Positions 35,664 to 48,104 are shown, numbered from the stretch's first letter. The stretch is DNA of 64,000 nt from ZYF759 sp046297455 (GCA_046297455.1 JBKBIT010000002.1:127575-191574); one strand, 5' to 3'. Notes: generated by a model not told the origin, from the letters alone. Made by a program: numbers and translations.

Positions 35664-36515
35664 ATGCGTCGCTTCTTCGGGATCTGCTGCACCGCCGTCT
35701 TGGCGGCCTTACTGGCCAGCTGCGCCAGCACGCCTCAAGGCGGCGCACACACGGCAGACAGCGCCTCAGTTTCCATCGCGCCGATGGCATTCGCGCCGAT
35801 CAGGCCCATGCCCTCGGACGACATCATGGCCTTTCCGGGCCAGCGCCGTGGCCTTGCCGGCCGCACCATCCGCGTCAGCGCCATTCAGGACATCGTACTT
35901 GCACGGGGCGAGGTCGTTCTCACCTTCGACGACGGGCCGGTTCCCGGTCGCACTACCGCCATTCTGGACGCGCTGGAGCGACACAACGCGAAGGCCACCT
36001 TCCTCATGGTCGGCCAGATGGCGCGCAATCACCCGCATCTGGTGCGAGAGGTGGCATCCCGGGGGCACACGATCGGCTCGCATACGCAGAACCACCCCAA
36101 TCTGGCCGGCATGTCGTTCGACGCAGCCATGGCAGACATCGAGGCTGGCGAGCGCAGCATCGCCGCCGCGCTGGTCCCGACCCGGCATTCAGCCTCACCA
36201 TTCTTCCGCTTTCCCTATCTCGCCGACACGCCGGCGCTGCGCCGGCATCTGGCCGCCCGCGGCTCGGTGGTCATCGACGTCGACATAGACTCCAAGGACT
36301 ACTTCCAGTCGACGCCGGCCCAGGTGCGCGAGCGCACGCTGCAGATGCTGGAAAGACGTGGCTCCGGCATCGTGCTCTTCCACGATCTGCACCAACGCAC
36401 CGCCAACATGCTGCCGTCGTTCCTCGATCAGCTCCAGGCGAGGGGTTTCCGAGTGGTCCATCTCGTGCCGGCCCGCTCTGGCCCGCTGCTGGCATCGGCC
36501 GCGCCCGACACCTGA
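35664..36515 (+). CDS. Lipoprotein polysaccharide deacetylase (NodB domain)
   Basis: This 283-residue protein has a lipobox (LLASC, C20), so it should be lipid-anchored. The NodB-homology domain spans about 80-265. Motif 1 is TFDDGP (D89, D90), motif 2 is SHTQNHPNL with metal ligands H140 and H144, motif 3 is FFRFPYL, and a later motif has IVLFHDLH. Such enzymes remove acetyl groups from N-acetylated glycans such as peptidoglycan or exopolysaccharide, using a divalent metal. The physical location next to a wall transpeptidase suggests envelope work. Confidence 0.88.
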   Translation: MRRFFGICCTAVLAALLASCASTPQGGAHTADSASVSIAPMAFAPIRPMPSDDIMAFPGQRRGLAGRTIRVSAIQDIVLARGEVVLTFDDGPVPGRTTAILDALERHNAKATFLMVGQMARNHPHLVREVASRGHTIGSHTQNHPNLAGMSFDAAMADIEAGERSIAAALVPTRHSASPFFRFPYLADTPALRRHLAARGSVVIDVDIDSKDYFQSTPAQVRERTLQMLERRGSGIVLFHDLHQRTANMLPSFLDQLQARGFRVVHLVPARSGPLLASAAPDT

Positions 36516-36548
36516 CGGGTGAAGGGGGCAACCTCGAAGGTTGCGCCC

Positions 36549-40033
<3,485 letters not shown>

Positions 40034-40037
<4 letters not shown>

Positions 40038-40327
40038 TGCGCGCCCGTCTGCACCGCCCGCACCGCGCCGTCGCGGATGCGCTGGAAAAGTGGCGTGTCA
40101 TGCGCAGCCGCAACCTTCTCGCGTCCCGTCAGCCAGTCGAGGATCGTCTGGTCCTGCACCTCCATCAGCGCCTCGAACTGGTCGAGTTCCGCTTCCGACA
40201 GCGTCTCGATCTCCCGGTCGGCAAAGCCGCCCAGAATCAGATCGGTCTCGCGCATGCCGCGATGCCAGGCGCGGAATCGTGCCCGCCGCCTGCGATGGTC
40301 GAGTTGGTCGCCCGCCTGTCCGCTCAT
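40034..40327 (-). CDS. sdhE: Succinate dehydrogenase assembly factor SdhE
   Basis: This 97-residue member of the SdhE/SDHAF2 family (formerly DUF339) helps attach FAD to the SdhA flavoprotein of succinate dehydrogenase in the cytoplasm. It carries the diagnostic RGMRE motif (WHRGMRETDLILGGFAD). The acidic helices after it (LDQFEALMEVQDQTILDWLTG) match the five-helix fold. Its stop overlaps the mfd start by four bases, so the two are translationally coupled. It is divergent from recG. Confidence 0.93.
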
Positions 40328-40421
40328 GAAGAAACACCCTGTTCGATGATGGCGCGCATATAGCGCGCGCGATCTCTCATGTCAGCCTTGCGGAACGATC
40401 CTGCCGACATATTGTGCGCCC

Positions 40422-42527
40422 ATGCGCCCGTCCCTCCTCGATCCGCTCTTTGCCCCCGCCACCTCCCTGACCGGTATCGGCGACAAGCTCGCCGATCTGC
40501 TGGCGAGAATCGTGCCTGTGGACACGACCGGCCGCGAGCTGCGGGTGGGCGACCTGATCTTCGCGCTTCCCCATTCGCTCGTCGATCGGCGCAACAGGCC
40601 CGGCATCGCGGGCGCGGCCGAGGGCGCCATCGTCACGCTGGAGGTGCGCATCGACCGCCACCAGGCGCCGCCGCGCGGCTCAAAAGCGCCCTACCGCGTC
40701 TTTGCCCATGACGAGACCGGCGAGATCGCCTTCACCTTCTTCCGCGCCAAGGGCGACTGGCTGTTGCGCCAGATGCCGGAGGGCGAGACCATGCTGGTCT
40801 CCGGCCGCATGGAATGGTTCAACGGCCGCCCCTCCATGGTCCATCCCGACCATATCGTGCCGATCGAAAAGGCCGCCGACCTGCCCGAGATCGAGCCGGT
40901 CTATCCCGGCACCGCAAGGCTTGCCCCAAAGATCCTGCGCCGCGCGGCCTTGGAAGCCATCGCCCGCATCCCCGCTCTGCCCGAATGGCAGGATGCGGCT
41001 TTCATGGCCAGGAACAGTTTTCCCTCCTTCGCCGATGCCCTTGCCCGCCTGCACTCGCCGCGCGATGCCCATGACGTGGCGCTGGAATCGCCGGCCCGCC
41101 GCCGTCTTGCCTATGACGAGATCCTCGCCGGCCAATTGGCCCTTGCGCTTGTCCGCGCCCGCATGAAGCGCGCCGCCGGCCTGCCGCTTTTGGGCGACGG
41201 CTCCATCGAAGCAAGAATCCGCGCTGCCCTGCCCTATGCGCTCACCGCCGCACAGGAGACGGCGCTTGCCGAGATCAAGGAAGACCTCACCTCGCCTGAG
41301 CGCATGCTGCGCCTCCTGCAGGGTGATGTCGGCTCCGGCAAGACCGTCGTTGCGCTGCTCGCCATGGCGCGCGCGGCCGAGGCCGGCCGTCAGGCAGCAC
41401 TGATGGCCCCGACGGAAATTCTCGCCCGCCAGCATTTTTCGACCATCGCGCCGCTTGCCGAGAGCGTCGGGCTTCGCACCGCCATCCTCACCGGCCGCGA
41501 AAAGGGCCGCGAGCGCGCCGCCACCGCCGCTTCCATCGAAGCCGGCGAGATCGACATCGTCATCGGCACCCATGCGCTTTTCCAGGAAAGCGTTTCCTTC
41601 CGCGACCTGGCGCTTGCCATCATCGACGAGCAGCACCGTTTCGGCGTCCACCAGCGCCTTGCCATGACCGCCAAGGGGCTTGCGCCCGACATGCTGGTCA
41701 TGACCGCCACACCGATCCCGCGCACGCTGGTGCTCACCGCTTTCGGCGACATGGACGTCTCGCGGCTGACCGAAAAGCCGCCCGGCCGCCGCCCGGTCAA
41801 GACCGTCACGCTCCCCGACGACCGTCTCGACGAGCTCGTCTCCCGCATGGAGACCGCCGTTGCCGAAGGCCAGAAGATCTACTGGATCTGCCCGCTGGTC
41901 GAGGAATCGGAGGAGGTCAAGCTCACCTCGGCCGAAGAGCGTTTTTCATCGCTCAAACCCGTCTTCGGCGAGCGCATCGGCCTCGTCCACGGCCGCATGT
42001 CGGGCCGCGACAAGGACGAGGCCATGCGCGCCTTCAAGGCCGGCGAGACGCGGCTTCTGGTCGGCACCACGGTGATCGAGGTCGGCGTCGACGTGCCCGA
42101 CGCCACCATCATCGTCATCGAACATGCCGAGCGTTTCGGCCTGGCCCAGCTCCACCAGCTGCGCGGCCGCGTCGGCCGCGGCGAAAAACCCTCCAGCTGC
42201 GTGCTGTTGTTCAAGGAACCGCTCGGCGAAATCGCCCGCGCCCGTTTGGCCGTCATGCGCGAGACCGAGGACGGCTTCCGCATCGCCGAGGAGGACCTGC
42301 GCCTGCGCGGTGAAGGCGAGTTGCTCGGCACCCGACAATCCGGCACGCCCGGTTTTCGCGTCGCCCGCCTCGAAGCCCACGGCGACCTCCTGGAAGCCGC
42401 CCGCGACGACGCACGGCTGATTTTGGCCAAGGACCCGGAACTGGCGGGCCCACGCGGCGAGGCGCTGCGGCTGTTGTTGTATGTGTTCGGACGGGACGAC
42501 GCGGTGAGGTTGCTCAGGGCGGGGTGA
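40422..42527 (+). CDS. recG: ATP-dependent DNA helicase RecG
   Basis: This 701-residue helicase remodels stalled replication forks and Holliday junctions. An N-terminal wedge/OB domain (about 1-200) is followed by the motor: Walker A LQGDVGSGKTVVALLAM, Walker B DEQHRFGVHQR, motif III MTATPIPRTL, and motifs V/VI GTTVIEVGVDVPDA and QLRGRVGRG. The length is standard for RecG. It is divergent from sdhE-mfd, which is the common Rhizobiales order. Confidence 0.96.
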   Translation: MRPSLLDPLFAPATSLTGIGDKLADLLARIVPVDTTGRELRVGDLIFALPHSLVDRRNRPGIAGAAEGAIVTLEVRIDRHQAPPRGSKAPYRVFAHDETGEIAFTFFRAKGDWLLRQMPEGETMLVSGRMEWFNGRPSMVHPDHIVPIEKAADLPEIEPVYPGTARLAPKILRRAALEAIARIPALPEWQDAAFMARNSFPSFADALARLHSPRDAHDVALESPARRRLAYDEILAGQLALALVRARMKRAAGLPLLGDGSIEARIRAALPYALTAAQETALAEIKEDLTSPERMLRLLQGDVGSGKTVVALLAMARAAEAGRQAALMAPTEILARQHFSTIAPLAESVGLRTAILTGREKGRERAATAASIEAGEIDIVIGTHALFQESVSFRDLALAIIDEQHRFGVHQRLAMTAKGLAPDMLVMTATPIPRTLVLTAFGDMDVSRLTEKPPGRRPVKTVTLPDDRLDELVSRMETAVAEGQKIYWICPLVEESEEVKLTSAEERFSSLKPVFGERIGLVHGRMSGRDKDEAMRAFKAGETRLLVGTTVIEVGVDVPDATIIVIEHAERFGLAQLHQLRGRVGRGEKPSSCVLLFKEPLGEIARARLAVMRETEDGFRIAEEDLRLRGEGELLGTRQSGTPGFRVARLEAHGDLLEAARDDARLILAKDPELAGPRGEALRLLLYVFGRDDAVRLLRAG

Positions 42528-42550
42528 GGAAGGCCGTTCTACCCCCACGC

Positions 42551-42883
42551 GTCGTCATCCTGGGGCAAGCGTAGCAAAGCGGAGCGCGACCCTAGGATCC
42601 ATGCCTGAACAGCCAAGGCCACGCGAGGCGTCGGGTGAAGGCGCCACGACTTCCCCGTTCTGGCATGAAACCTCGGGTCAAGCCCGACCATGACGAAGCG
42701 GAAGCGGTGCGGCCAATCGCCAACGTCGGAGAATAGCCAAGCCACCCCCAACCGTCGTCATCCTGGGGCAAGCGCAGCGAAGCGGAGCGCGACCCTAGGA
42801 TCCATGCCTGAACAGCCAAGGCCACGCGAGGCGTCGCACCCGAACAACCACTTCTTCTCCGTTCTGGCATGAAACCTCGGGTC
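42551..42883 (+). repeat. Two copies of a dispersed intergenic repeat (GATCC/CCTGAAC family)
   Basis: Copy 1 (about 42551-42676) and copy 2 (about 42754-42885) share the run GTCGTCATCCTGGGGCAAGC, then GGAGCGCGACCCTAGGATCC and ATGCCTGAACAGCCAAGGCC, and end with CGTTCTGGCATGAAACCTCGGGTC. They lie in the 450-bp gap between recG and the GIY-YIG gene, which has no other gene. The middle parts differ by a short insertion. Confidence 0.75.
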
Positions 42884-42977
42884 TGCGCATTCGCTTCGCT
42901 CCCGCGCCGCCCGAGGATAACGAACGCAGCGGGTGGCACCGCTCGCAGTGCACACGCACCTCCGCTACACTCCCGCC

Positions 42978-43265
42978 ATGACGGGCTATGTCTATATGTT
43001 GGCGAGCCAGAAGCGGGGCACGATCTATATCGGCGTCACCGCTTCACTCGGCCGCCGCATCCCCGAGCACCGGGATGGCACGGGCTCCCGTTTCACCGGG
43101 CAATACGGCGTGCGGCGCCTGGTCTGGTACGAGGAGCATTTCGATATTCGCGACGCCATCCAGCGCGAAAAATCGCTCAAGCGCTGGAAGCGGCAATGGA
43201 AGATCGACCTGATCGAGAAGACCAATCCCGATTGGGAAGAACTTTTTCGCGGTTGGGGGTGGTAG
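42978..43265 (+). CDS. GIY-YIG nuclease superfamily protein
   Basis: This 95-residue protein is a small UvrC-type GIY-YIG domain. The two halves of the motif are GYVYMLAS (3-10) and YIGVT (17-21). Conserved residues are Arg 26-27, His 31, and the closing Glu/Lys-rich helix (IQREKSLKRWKRQWK, Glu 64). Members of this YhbQ/URI class are single-domain and mostly uncharacterised; DNA cleavage is inferred from the fold. The start is ATG 42978 (MTGYVYM), 15 codons inside the longest frame. It is surrounded by repeats. Confidence 0.85.
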   Translation: MTGYVYMLASQKRGTIYIGVTASLGRRIPEHRDGTGSRFTGQYGVRRLVWYEEHFDIRDAIQREKSLKRWKRQWKIDLIEKTNPDWEELFRGWGW

Positions 43266-43290
43266 CGACGTCGGGTCGTCCTCTGCCTCC

Positions 43291-43469
43291 GTTCAGGCAT
43301 GGATCCTAGGGTCTCCGTCTCGCTGCGCTCGTCTCCGCCCTAGGATGACGACGCGGAGGGGTACCGCCAATCACCAACGTCGGAGAACAGCCAAGCCACC
43401 CCCCACCGTCGTCATCCCAGGGCAAGCGCAGCGAAGCGAAGCGCGACCCTGGGATCCATGCCTGAATGA
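43291..43469. repeat. Further copies of the GATCC/CCTGAAC repeat family
   Basis: An inverted partial copy lies at about 43295-43347 (TTCAGGCATGGATCCTAGGG). A direct copy lies at about 43367-43469. It begins with AACGTCGGAGAACAGCCAAG, also present at about 42722, then GTCGTCATCCCAGGGCAAGC and a final GGGATCCATGCCTGAAT. The stretch is non-coding. Confidence 0.65.
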
Positions 43470-43627
43470 CTCATGCCGCGCGGATCGCCAGACGTGGAGA
43501 CCTTTTTGCCACCTCCACCGATCACAAGAACGCAAACCTCGCCCAACCCCTTGTTTCCACTCACCCCTGCCTCCTCCCCAAAGATCTCTTTCGCGTCCGC
43601 TCGCAGGAATTTATTCACACCCTGGCG

Positions 43628-43830
43628 CCCTCCCCGATAATGATCCCATCGCCCTTACGGGAACCCGGCTCCGGACCGGGGTGTCGGGGAGGGTGACGGT
43701 GTCCGGGTCGGTCGCGCAACGGGAGCGTGGCTTGGTGGGAACCGGCCCACCACAGGTCCGGGCCTCGGTGAAGGTCTGGCCGGTAAGGCTGGAGGGTTTT
43801 GACCCGCGCAAATGCGGCAAAGAACCTTCC
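43628..43830. other. Structured non-coding stretch, possible RNA gene
   Basis: Several nested inverted repeats follow each other. CCCTCCCCGA (43628-43637) pairs with TCGGGGAGGG (43684-43693) and encloses a CCCGG/CCGGG hairpin. GGTGGG-AACCGG-CCCACC forms a hairpin at 43734-43751. AGGGTT-TTG...CAA-AACCTT with an inner CGC/GCG forms an interrupted stem at 43793-43828. It lacks the conserved sequences of RNase P RNA, SRP RNA or tmRNA. Overlapping frames on both strands have no protein character. I cannot name it or fix a strand. The stretch from here to 44027 otherwise holds nothing I recognise. Confidence 0.3.
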
Positions 43831-44027
43831 TGACGAGCCCGGCCCACCCATCCGGGGCGAAAGCACCGGCGGGGCGCGTGGTTTGCGCCAACAAAATTAC
43901 TAGAGAGGCACGGACAACGCGCCCCGCTTCCCAACTGAACAAGAAGCCAGACCGGCAACGGGGCGTGGCAGGGATGAAACGCGCCGGTACTTCAGGAATG
44001 GAGGAAAGAAGGCAATGCCGCGTCCTT

Positions 44028-44362
44028 CACGCCCCCCTCTGCCTTGCCAGGCATCTCCCCCACGAGGGGGGAGATCGGCGGCTTCGGCGGCACCGCCCTT
44101 CCTGCAACGTTCGCGATTGGCGAAAGCCGTTGTGACGGGCAATCTCCCCACCTGTGGGGGGTGAGGAGCGGTCGGCCGCAGGCCGGCTGGAAGCCAACGA
44201 TTTGGCTTCCAGAGTGACGAACGCCCGGAGCCATAGCGGAGGGCCGGGGCCGGCAGGACAGAGGGGGGCGCCGTAGAGTGCAACGCTCGGCAGCCATGGC
44301 GACGAACGCCGGAGCCACAGCGGAGGGCAGGCATCCGGCAGGACAGACGGGGCGCCGAAGGG
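44028..44362. repeat. Repeat cluster (GGCGCC...CCGGCAGGACAGA family)
   Basis: The left part has palindromes CTCCCCCACGAGGGGGGAG and a CCTGTGGGG block. A perfect hairpin GGAAGCCAA/TTGGCTTCC lies at about 44190-44211. Two imperfect direct repeats of about 60 bases follow (44216-44274 and 44301-44362, period 85), each reading GACGAACGCC...GCGGAGGG...CCGGCAGGACAGA. A related element is at 63796-63850 on the opposite strand. There is no gene in this stretch. Confidence 0.6.
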
Positions 44363-44437
44363 CGCGTCACCCTCCCCCACCTTGCATTGCACAAACGCTG
44401 CCGTATCTATGCCCCCATGGCGGCGGATGGAGAAGAC

Positions 44438-45640
44438 ATGGCGGACGGGCAAGGCGAATTCGTCATCCGTGTGGTGCCGTCGCTGTCCGGCTTTACGGCG
44501 CAGGAATGGGCCACCTTGTCGGGCGCGGCAAAGGACGGCCCCGCCCCCTACAACCCGTTCGTCAGCCACGCCTTCCTGTCATCGCTGGAAGAAAGCGGCT
44601 GCGCCACGCGCCAGAGCGGCTGGCTCGGCCAGCATCTGCGCCTCGAAGCCCCCGACGGACGCCTCATCGGCGCCGTGCCCGCCTATCTGAAAAACCACAG
44701 CCAGGGCGAATATGTCTTCGACCACGGCTGGGCCGACGCCTTCGAGCGCGCCGGCGGACGCTATTATCCCAAACTGCAGGTCTCCATTCCCTTTACCCCG
44801 GCCGCCGGCCCGCGCCTGCTGGTGCCTTCCGCCGCGCCGCATGCCGAAACGGTGCGCCACGCGCTGGCCAAGGGTCTGGAGGCGGTCTGCGACCGGCTCG
44901 GCGCCTCCTCGGTCCATGTCACTTTCGCCGAGGCGCCCGACATCGAAGCGCTCACCGGCGCCGGGTTCCTGCACCGCACGGACCAGCAGTTCCATTTCCT
45001 CAACCAGGGATATTCCTCCTACGACGATTTCCTGGCCACGCTCGCCTCGCGCAAACGCAAGGCGCTCAAGCGCGAGCGGCGCGAGGCGTTGGAAAACGGC
45101 ATCACCGTCGAATGGCTGACCGGCGGCGACCTGACCGAGGCGGTGTGGGACGATTTTTACGCCTTCTATCTCGACACGGGCAGCCGCAAATGGGGCCAGC
45201 CCTATCTCAACCGCACCTTCTTCTCGCTGATCGGCGAGCGCATGGCCGACGACATTCTGCTCGTCATGGCACGGCGCGACGGGCGCTACATTGCCGGCGC
45301 GATCAATTTCATCGGCTCCGACCGCCTGTTCGGCCGCAACTGGGGCTGCGTGGAAGACCACCCCTTCCTGCATTTCGAGGTGTGCTACCACCAGGCCATC
45401 GATTTTGCGATCGCCAAAGGCCTGAAGGTGGTCGAGGCCGGCGCGCAGGGCCAGCACAAGCTGGCGCGCGGCTACATGCCGGTCACCACCCATTCGGCCC
45501 ACTACATCGCCCATCCGGGCCTGCGCGAGGCCGTCGCCGACTATCTCAAGCGCGAGCGGCGCGAAGTGGCGGCGATCGGCGGGCTTCTGGCCGCCCACGG
45601 GCCGTTCCGGAAGGGCGAGCGCCCGGTCGAGGAGGAATGA
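44438..45640 (+). CDS. FemAB-like acyltransferase of the DUF482 family
   Basis: This 400-residue protein matches the DUF482/PF04339 family, which has a double-GNAT fold like FemAB peptidyltransferases. Visible marks are NPFVSHAFLSSLEESG, YVFDHGWADAFERAGG, YYPKLQVSIPFTPAAGPRLL, and FYLDTGSRKWGQPYLNRTFF. The end has VEAGAQGQHKLARGYMPVTTHSAHYI. The acceptor is unknown; a role in peptidoglycan has been proposed for the family. ATG 44438 has a GGAG site nine bases upstream; ATG 44417 is the alternative. It overlaps the DUF2256 gene by four bases. Confidence 0.83.
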   Translation: MADGQGEFVIRVVPSLSGFTAQEWATLSGAAKDGPAPYNPFVSHAFLSSLEESGCATRQSGWLGQHLRLEAPDGRLIGAVPAYLKNHSQGEYVFDHGWADAFERAGGRYYPKLQVSIPFTPAAGPRLLVPSAAPHAETVRHALAKGLEAVCDRLGASSVHVTFAEAPDIEALTGAGFLHRTDQQFHFLNQGYSSYDDFLATLASRKRKALKRERREALENGITVEWLTGGDLTEAVWDDFYAFYLDTGSRKWGQPYLNRTFFSLIGERMADDILLVMARRDGRYIAGAINFIGSDRLFGRNWGCVEDHPFLHFEVCYHQAIDFAIAKGLKVVEAGAQGQHKLARGYMPVTTHSAHYIAHPGLREAVADYLKRERREVAAIGGLLAAHGPFRKGERPVEEE

Positions 45641-45825
45641 GTGTGGCGGGAAAACGCATGCGCAAGCCCGACCTGCCGCACAAGGTCTGCGCGGCCTGCA
45701 GCCGGCCCTTTTCGTGGCGCAAGAAATGGCGCCGCGACTGGGAGTCGGTGAAATACTGCTCGGATGCCTGCCGGCGCGGCAAGGTCGCCGGGCCAACTGC
45801 CGAAAGGGTCGTGCCGGCGGGCTAG
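45637..45825 (+). CDS. DUF2256 small zinc-finger-like protein
   Basis: This 62-residue protein has four cysteines in a C-x2-C ... C-x3-C pattern (C18, C21, C41, C45) with the DUF2256 signature KVCAACSRPFSWRKKWRRDWESVKYCSDACRR. It probably binds one zinc and, given its basic patches, could bind nucleic acid; no function is known. It begins within the stop codon of the DUF482 gene (ATGA overlap), so the two are coupled. Its own stop overlaps the comEC stop on the other strand by four bases. Confidence 0.85.
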   Translation: MSVAGKRMRKPDLPHKVCAACSRPFSWRKKWRRDWESVKYCSDACRRGKVAGPTAERVVPAG

Positions 45826-48104
45826 CGCGGCTGCCAGGGCGCCATGCCCCGCGCCTCGCGCGAAAAGCGGCGATGGTCGTGCCAGGGCCGGTAGGGTTCG
45901 GGGATCGCGAATTCGACCAATACTCCCGCGCCGGCAAAGCGCACCGCCGCGCTGCCGCGCCTGGCCAGATCCCTCTTGGTCAAAACCGTCGCGCCCGCCG
46001 CGCACGGATTTGCCGCCGTCGCGTCGTCGATCACGATCAGCGCTGCCGTCGCGCAGAATGCGGACGCCGCCTGCCCGTCCGGCACATGGGCCACCAGCCG
46101 GCCTGAGCGGGTGGTGGCCGTGCAGATATCGTCCTCGCACGAAAACCCCGTGCGCCCCTCGCGCCGTGCCGCCGCCGGTGTCCAAAAATCCTCCAGCGCC
46201 ATGGCCCGGGTCCAGTTCTGCGCGGTGAAGGCGTTCGGCCGGTCGCGGTTCATGGCCAGCATGTCGGGTTCGGTCAGCACCGCCACCAGCCTTGCGTCTT
46301 CGGAAACCAGCACCTCCGGCAGCGTCCGGTCGAACAGCATCCAGATACCGACAATCGCGGGAATGATCGCCGAAAATCGCAACATCGTGGTCGGCAGCAC
46401 CGCCAGCACCAGCGCCAGCGACAGCACGATGACCGCACCCGCTGGCAGCATGCCGATCGCGTCGAAGGGCGAGCGGTCCGAAACCCATTCGGCGACGAAA
46501 TTCACATAGGCAAGCCCCGACCCCATTACCCACAAAAGCGGCCCGTCCAGGCCGAACGGCATCGCCAGCACCGACAGGACGGCAAACGGCATGACGATCG
46601 CCGTCACCGCCGGCATGGCCGCCAGATTGGCGATCAGGGCGAGTGGCGGCACGCGCTGGAAGTGATAGGCGCCGTAGAGCGCCGTCGCCACGCCGGCCAC
46701 GATGGACGTCATCGCCAACCCGCCGAGGAAATAGAGAACATACCGCCCTACCCTGGCGCCGATCGCCAGATTGGCGGGCGGCACATGACCGCGCTGGTGG
46801 CGCCTGGCGCGGTGCTCGCTCCACAGCGCATAGGCGCCGATCAGGGAGGCCGTGGCGGCAAAGGACATGTGGAAGCTCGGCCCCATGACCTCGTGTGGCG
46901 ACAGCGCGATCACGATCAGCGCTGCGATCGCCAGATTGCGCATGGTCAGCGCCGCCCGGTCGAAGAGCAGCGCCGTCAGCATCACCGCCAGCATGATGAA
47001 CGAACGCTGGGCCGCCACCGCCGACCCGGAGACCGCAAGGTAGAAGGCGCAGGCGACAAGCGCGGCAAGGGCTGCGTATTTCTTCACCGGATGGCGCGAG
47101 GAGAAATCGGGAAACAGCCCGAAGGCGATGCGGAAGCCGAGCAGCACCGTGCCCGCCACCAGCGCCATGTGCAGGCCCGAGATCGCCAGAATATGCGCCA
47201 TGCCGGTGCGCCGCAGCGCCTCCGCCGTTTCCTCGGGTATGCCGGCGCGGATGCCCGCGATCAGCGTCGCCGCGATCTCGCCTTCCGGCCCACCGATCTG
47301 CGCGCGCACCCGCTCTGCCAGCGACAGGCGCAGATCCTCCACCCAGATGGCGGCACTTGTGGCAAGTCCGGGCTCGCTGCCCGGCGGCGGTTCGGCCAGT
47401 TCCGGGTTGCGATAGAAGAAACCGACCGCGCCCAGCCCGTCGAACCAGGCATGGAAGGAGAAATCGTAGCTGCCCGGTCTCACTGGTCCCGACAGCGGCA
47501 TCAGCCGCGCCATCCCGGCCACCACGCTGCCCGGACGCGTGCCCTCCGGTACGTCGCGCGCCGACAGCCTGATCCGCGACGGGGCGTAGCGCAGTCTGGG
47601 GCGTTCCGTGGCCAACAGGTCGAGGGTCAGCCGGATGCGCCCTGAATCCTGATGCTCCATCCGCACCACGCGCCCGGTCACGCGGGTCGCGATTTCGGAA
47701 CCGTTCATCTGCGTGCCCGCGCGCCAGCTCTCCACCTTGCCGGCCGCCATCCCGCCCAGAAGAAACAACGTCGCCGCCAGCACCGCGCGCAGCACCAGCC
47801 GCGACTGCACCGCGACCAGACCTGCGCCGACGACAGACATGCCGGCCGCAATCCCGGGCCAGCCTGGCTCGGCAGGCAGGACGAAATAGAGCAGCGCGCC
47901 CGCGCCCATCAGCACCGGCAGGAACAGGAAGCCTGTGCCGCGCTCCCATTCTTCCTCGAATGCGGCAGCCAGGCGTCGGCGCAGTTGCAGCGACCGTCGT
48001 CTTGAGGGGATTGTAGGCTTGGGTGCGCGAAACGGCTCGGCCGCAGCCTGGCGGCTGGAAAATTGCCGGCGTTCTCCGGCGATTTCGGCCAATTCTGCGC
48101 TCAT
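45822..48104 (-). CDS. ComEC/Rec2-family channel protein without the MBL domain
   Basis: This protein of 760 residues has the N-terminal DUF4131 domain and the Competence domain, recognised by GMAHILAISGLHMALVAGT and SGSAVAAQRSFIMLAVML, with about ten membrane segments. ComEC moves single-stranded DNA across the inner membrane during natural transformation. Here the C-terminal 150 residues are divergent and lack the DVGQGD and HHGS motifs of the usual nuclease domain, a form seen in rhizobial ComEC proteins. The start at ATG 48104 (MSAELAEIAG) is favoured by GGGG upstream. It is divergent from gltX, 118 bp away. Confidence 0.85.
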   Translation of the reverse strand: MSAELAEIAGERRQFSSRQAAAEPFRAPKPTIPSRRRSLQLRRRLAAAFEEEWERGTGFLFLPVLMGAGALLYFVLPAEPGWPGIAAGMSVVGAGLVAVQSRLVLRAVLAATLFLLGGMAAGKVESWRAGTQMNGSEIATRVTGRVVRMEHQDSGRIRLTLDLLATERPRLRYAPSRIRLSARDVPEGTRPGSVVAGMARLMPLSGPVRPGSYDFSFHAWFDGLGAVGFFYRNPELAEPPPGSEPGLATSAAIWVEDLRLSLAERVRAQIGGPEGEIAATLIAGIRAGIPEETAEALRRTGMAHILAISGLHMALVAGTVLLGFRIAFGLFPDFSSRHPVKKYAALAALVACAFYLAVSGSAVAAQRSFIMLAVMLTALLFDRAALTMRNLAIAALIVIALSPHEVMGPSFHMSFAATASLIGAYALWSEHRARRHQRGHVPPANLAIGARVGRYVLYFLGGLAMTSIVAGVATALYGAYHFQRVPPLALIANLAAMPAVTAIVMPFAVLSVLAMPFGLDGPLLWVMGSGLAYVNFVAEWVSDRSPFDAIGMLPAGAVIVLSLALVLAVLPTTMLRFSAIIPAIVGIWMLFDRTLPEVLVSEDARLVAVLTEPDMLAMNRDRPNAFTAQNWTRAMALEDFWTPAAARREGRTGFSCEDDICTATTRSGRLVAHVPDGQAASAFCATAALIVIDDATAANPCAAGATVLTKRDLARRGSAAVRFAGAGVLVEFAIPEPYRPWHDHRRFSREARGMAPWQPR

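Noticed and set aside
43628..43830. RNase P RNA, SRP RNA or tmRNA
   Set aside because: The universally conserved sequence elements of these RNAs are missing on both strands.
43345..43833. 162-codon plus-strand open frame
   Set aside because: It runs through the intergenic repeats and the structured stretch, and has no coding signature.
43611..43958. 115-codon minus-strand open frame in the structured stretch
   Set aside because: It is Arg/Pro/Ser-rich without any domain or ribosome site, and three other frames on the same bases are open too.
42551..44362. Possible CRISPR array
   Set aside because: The repeats are few, of different lengths and orientations, with no regular spacers and no cas genes.
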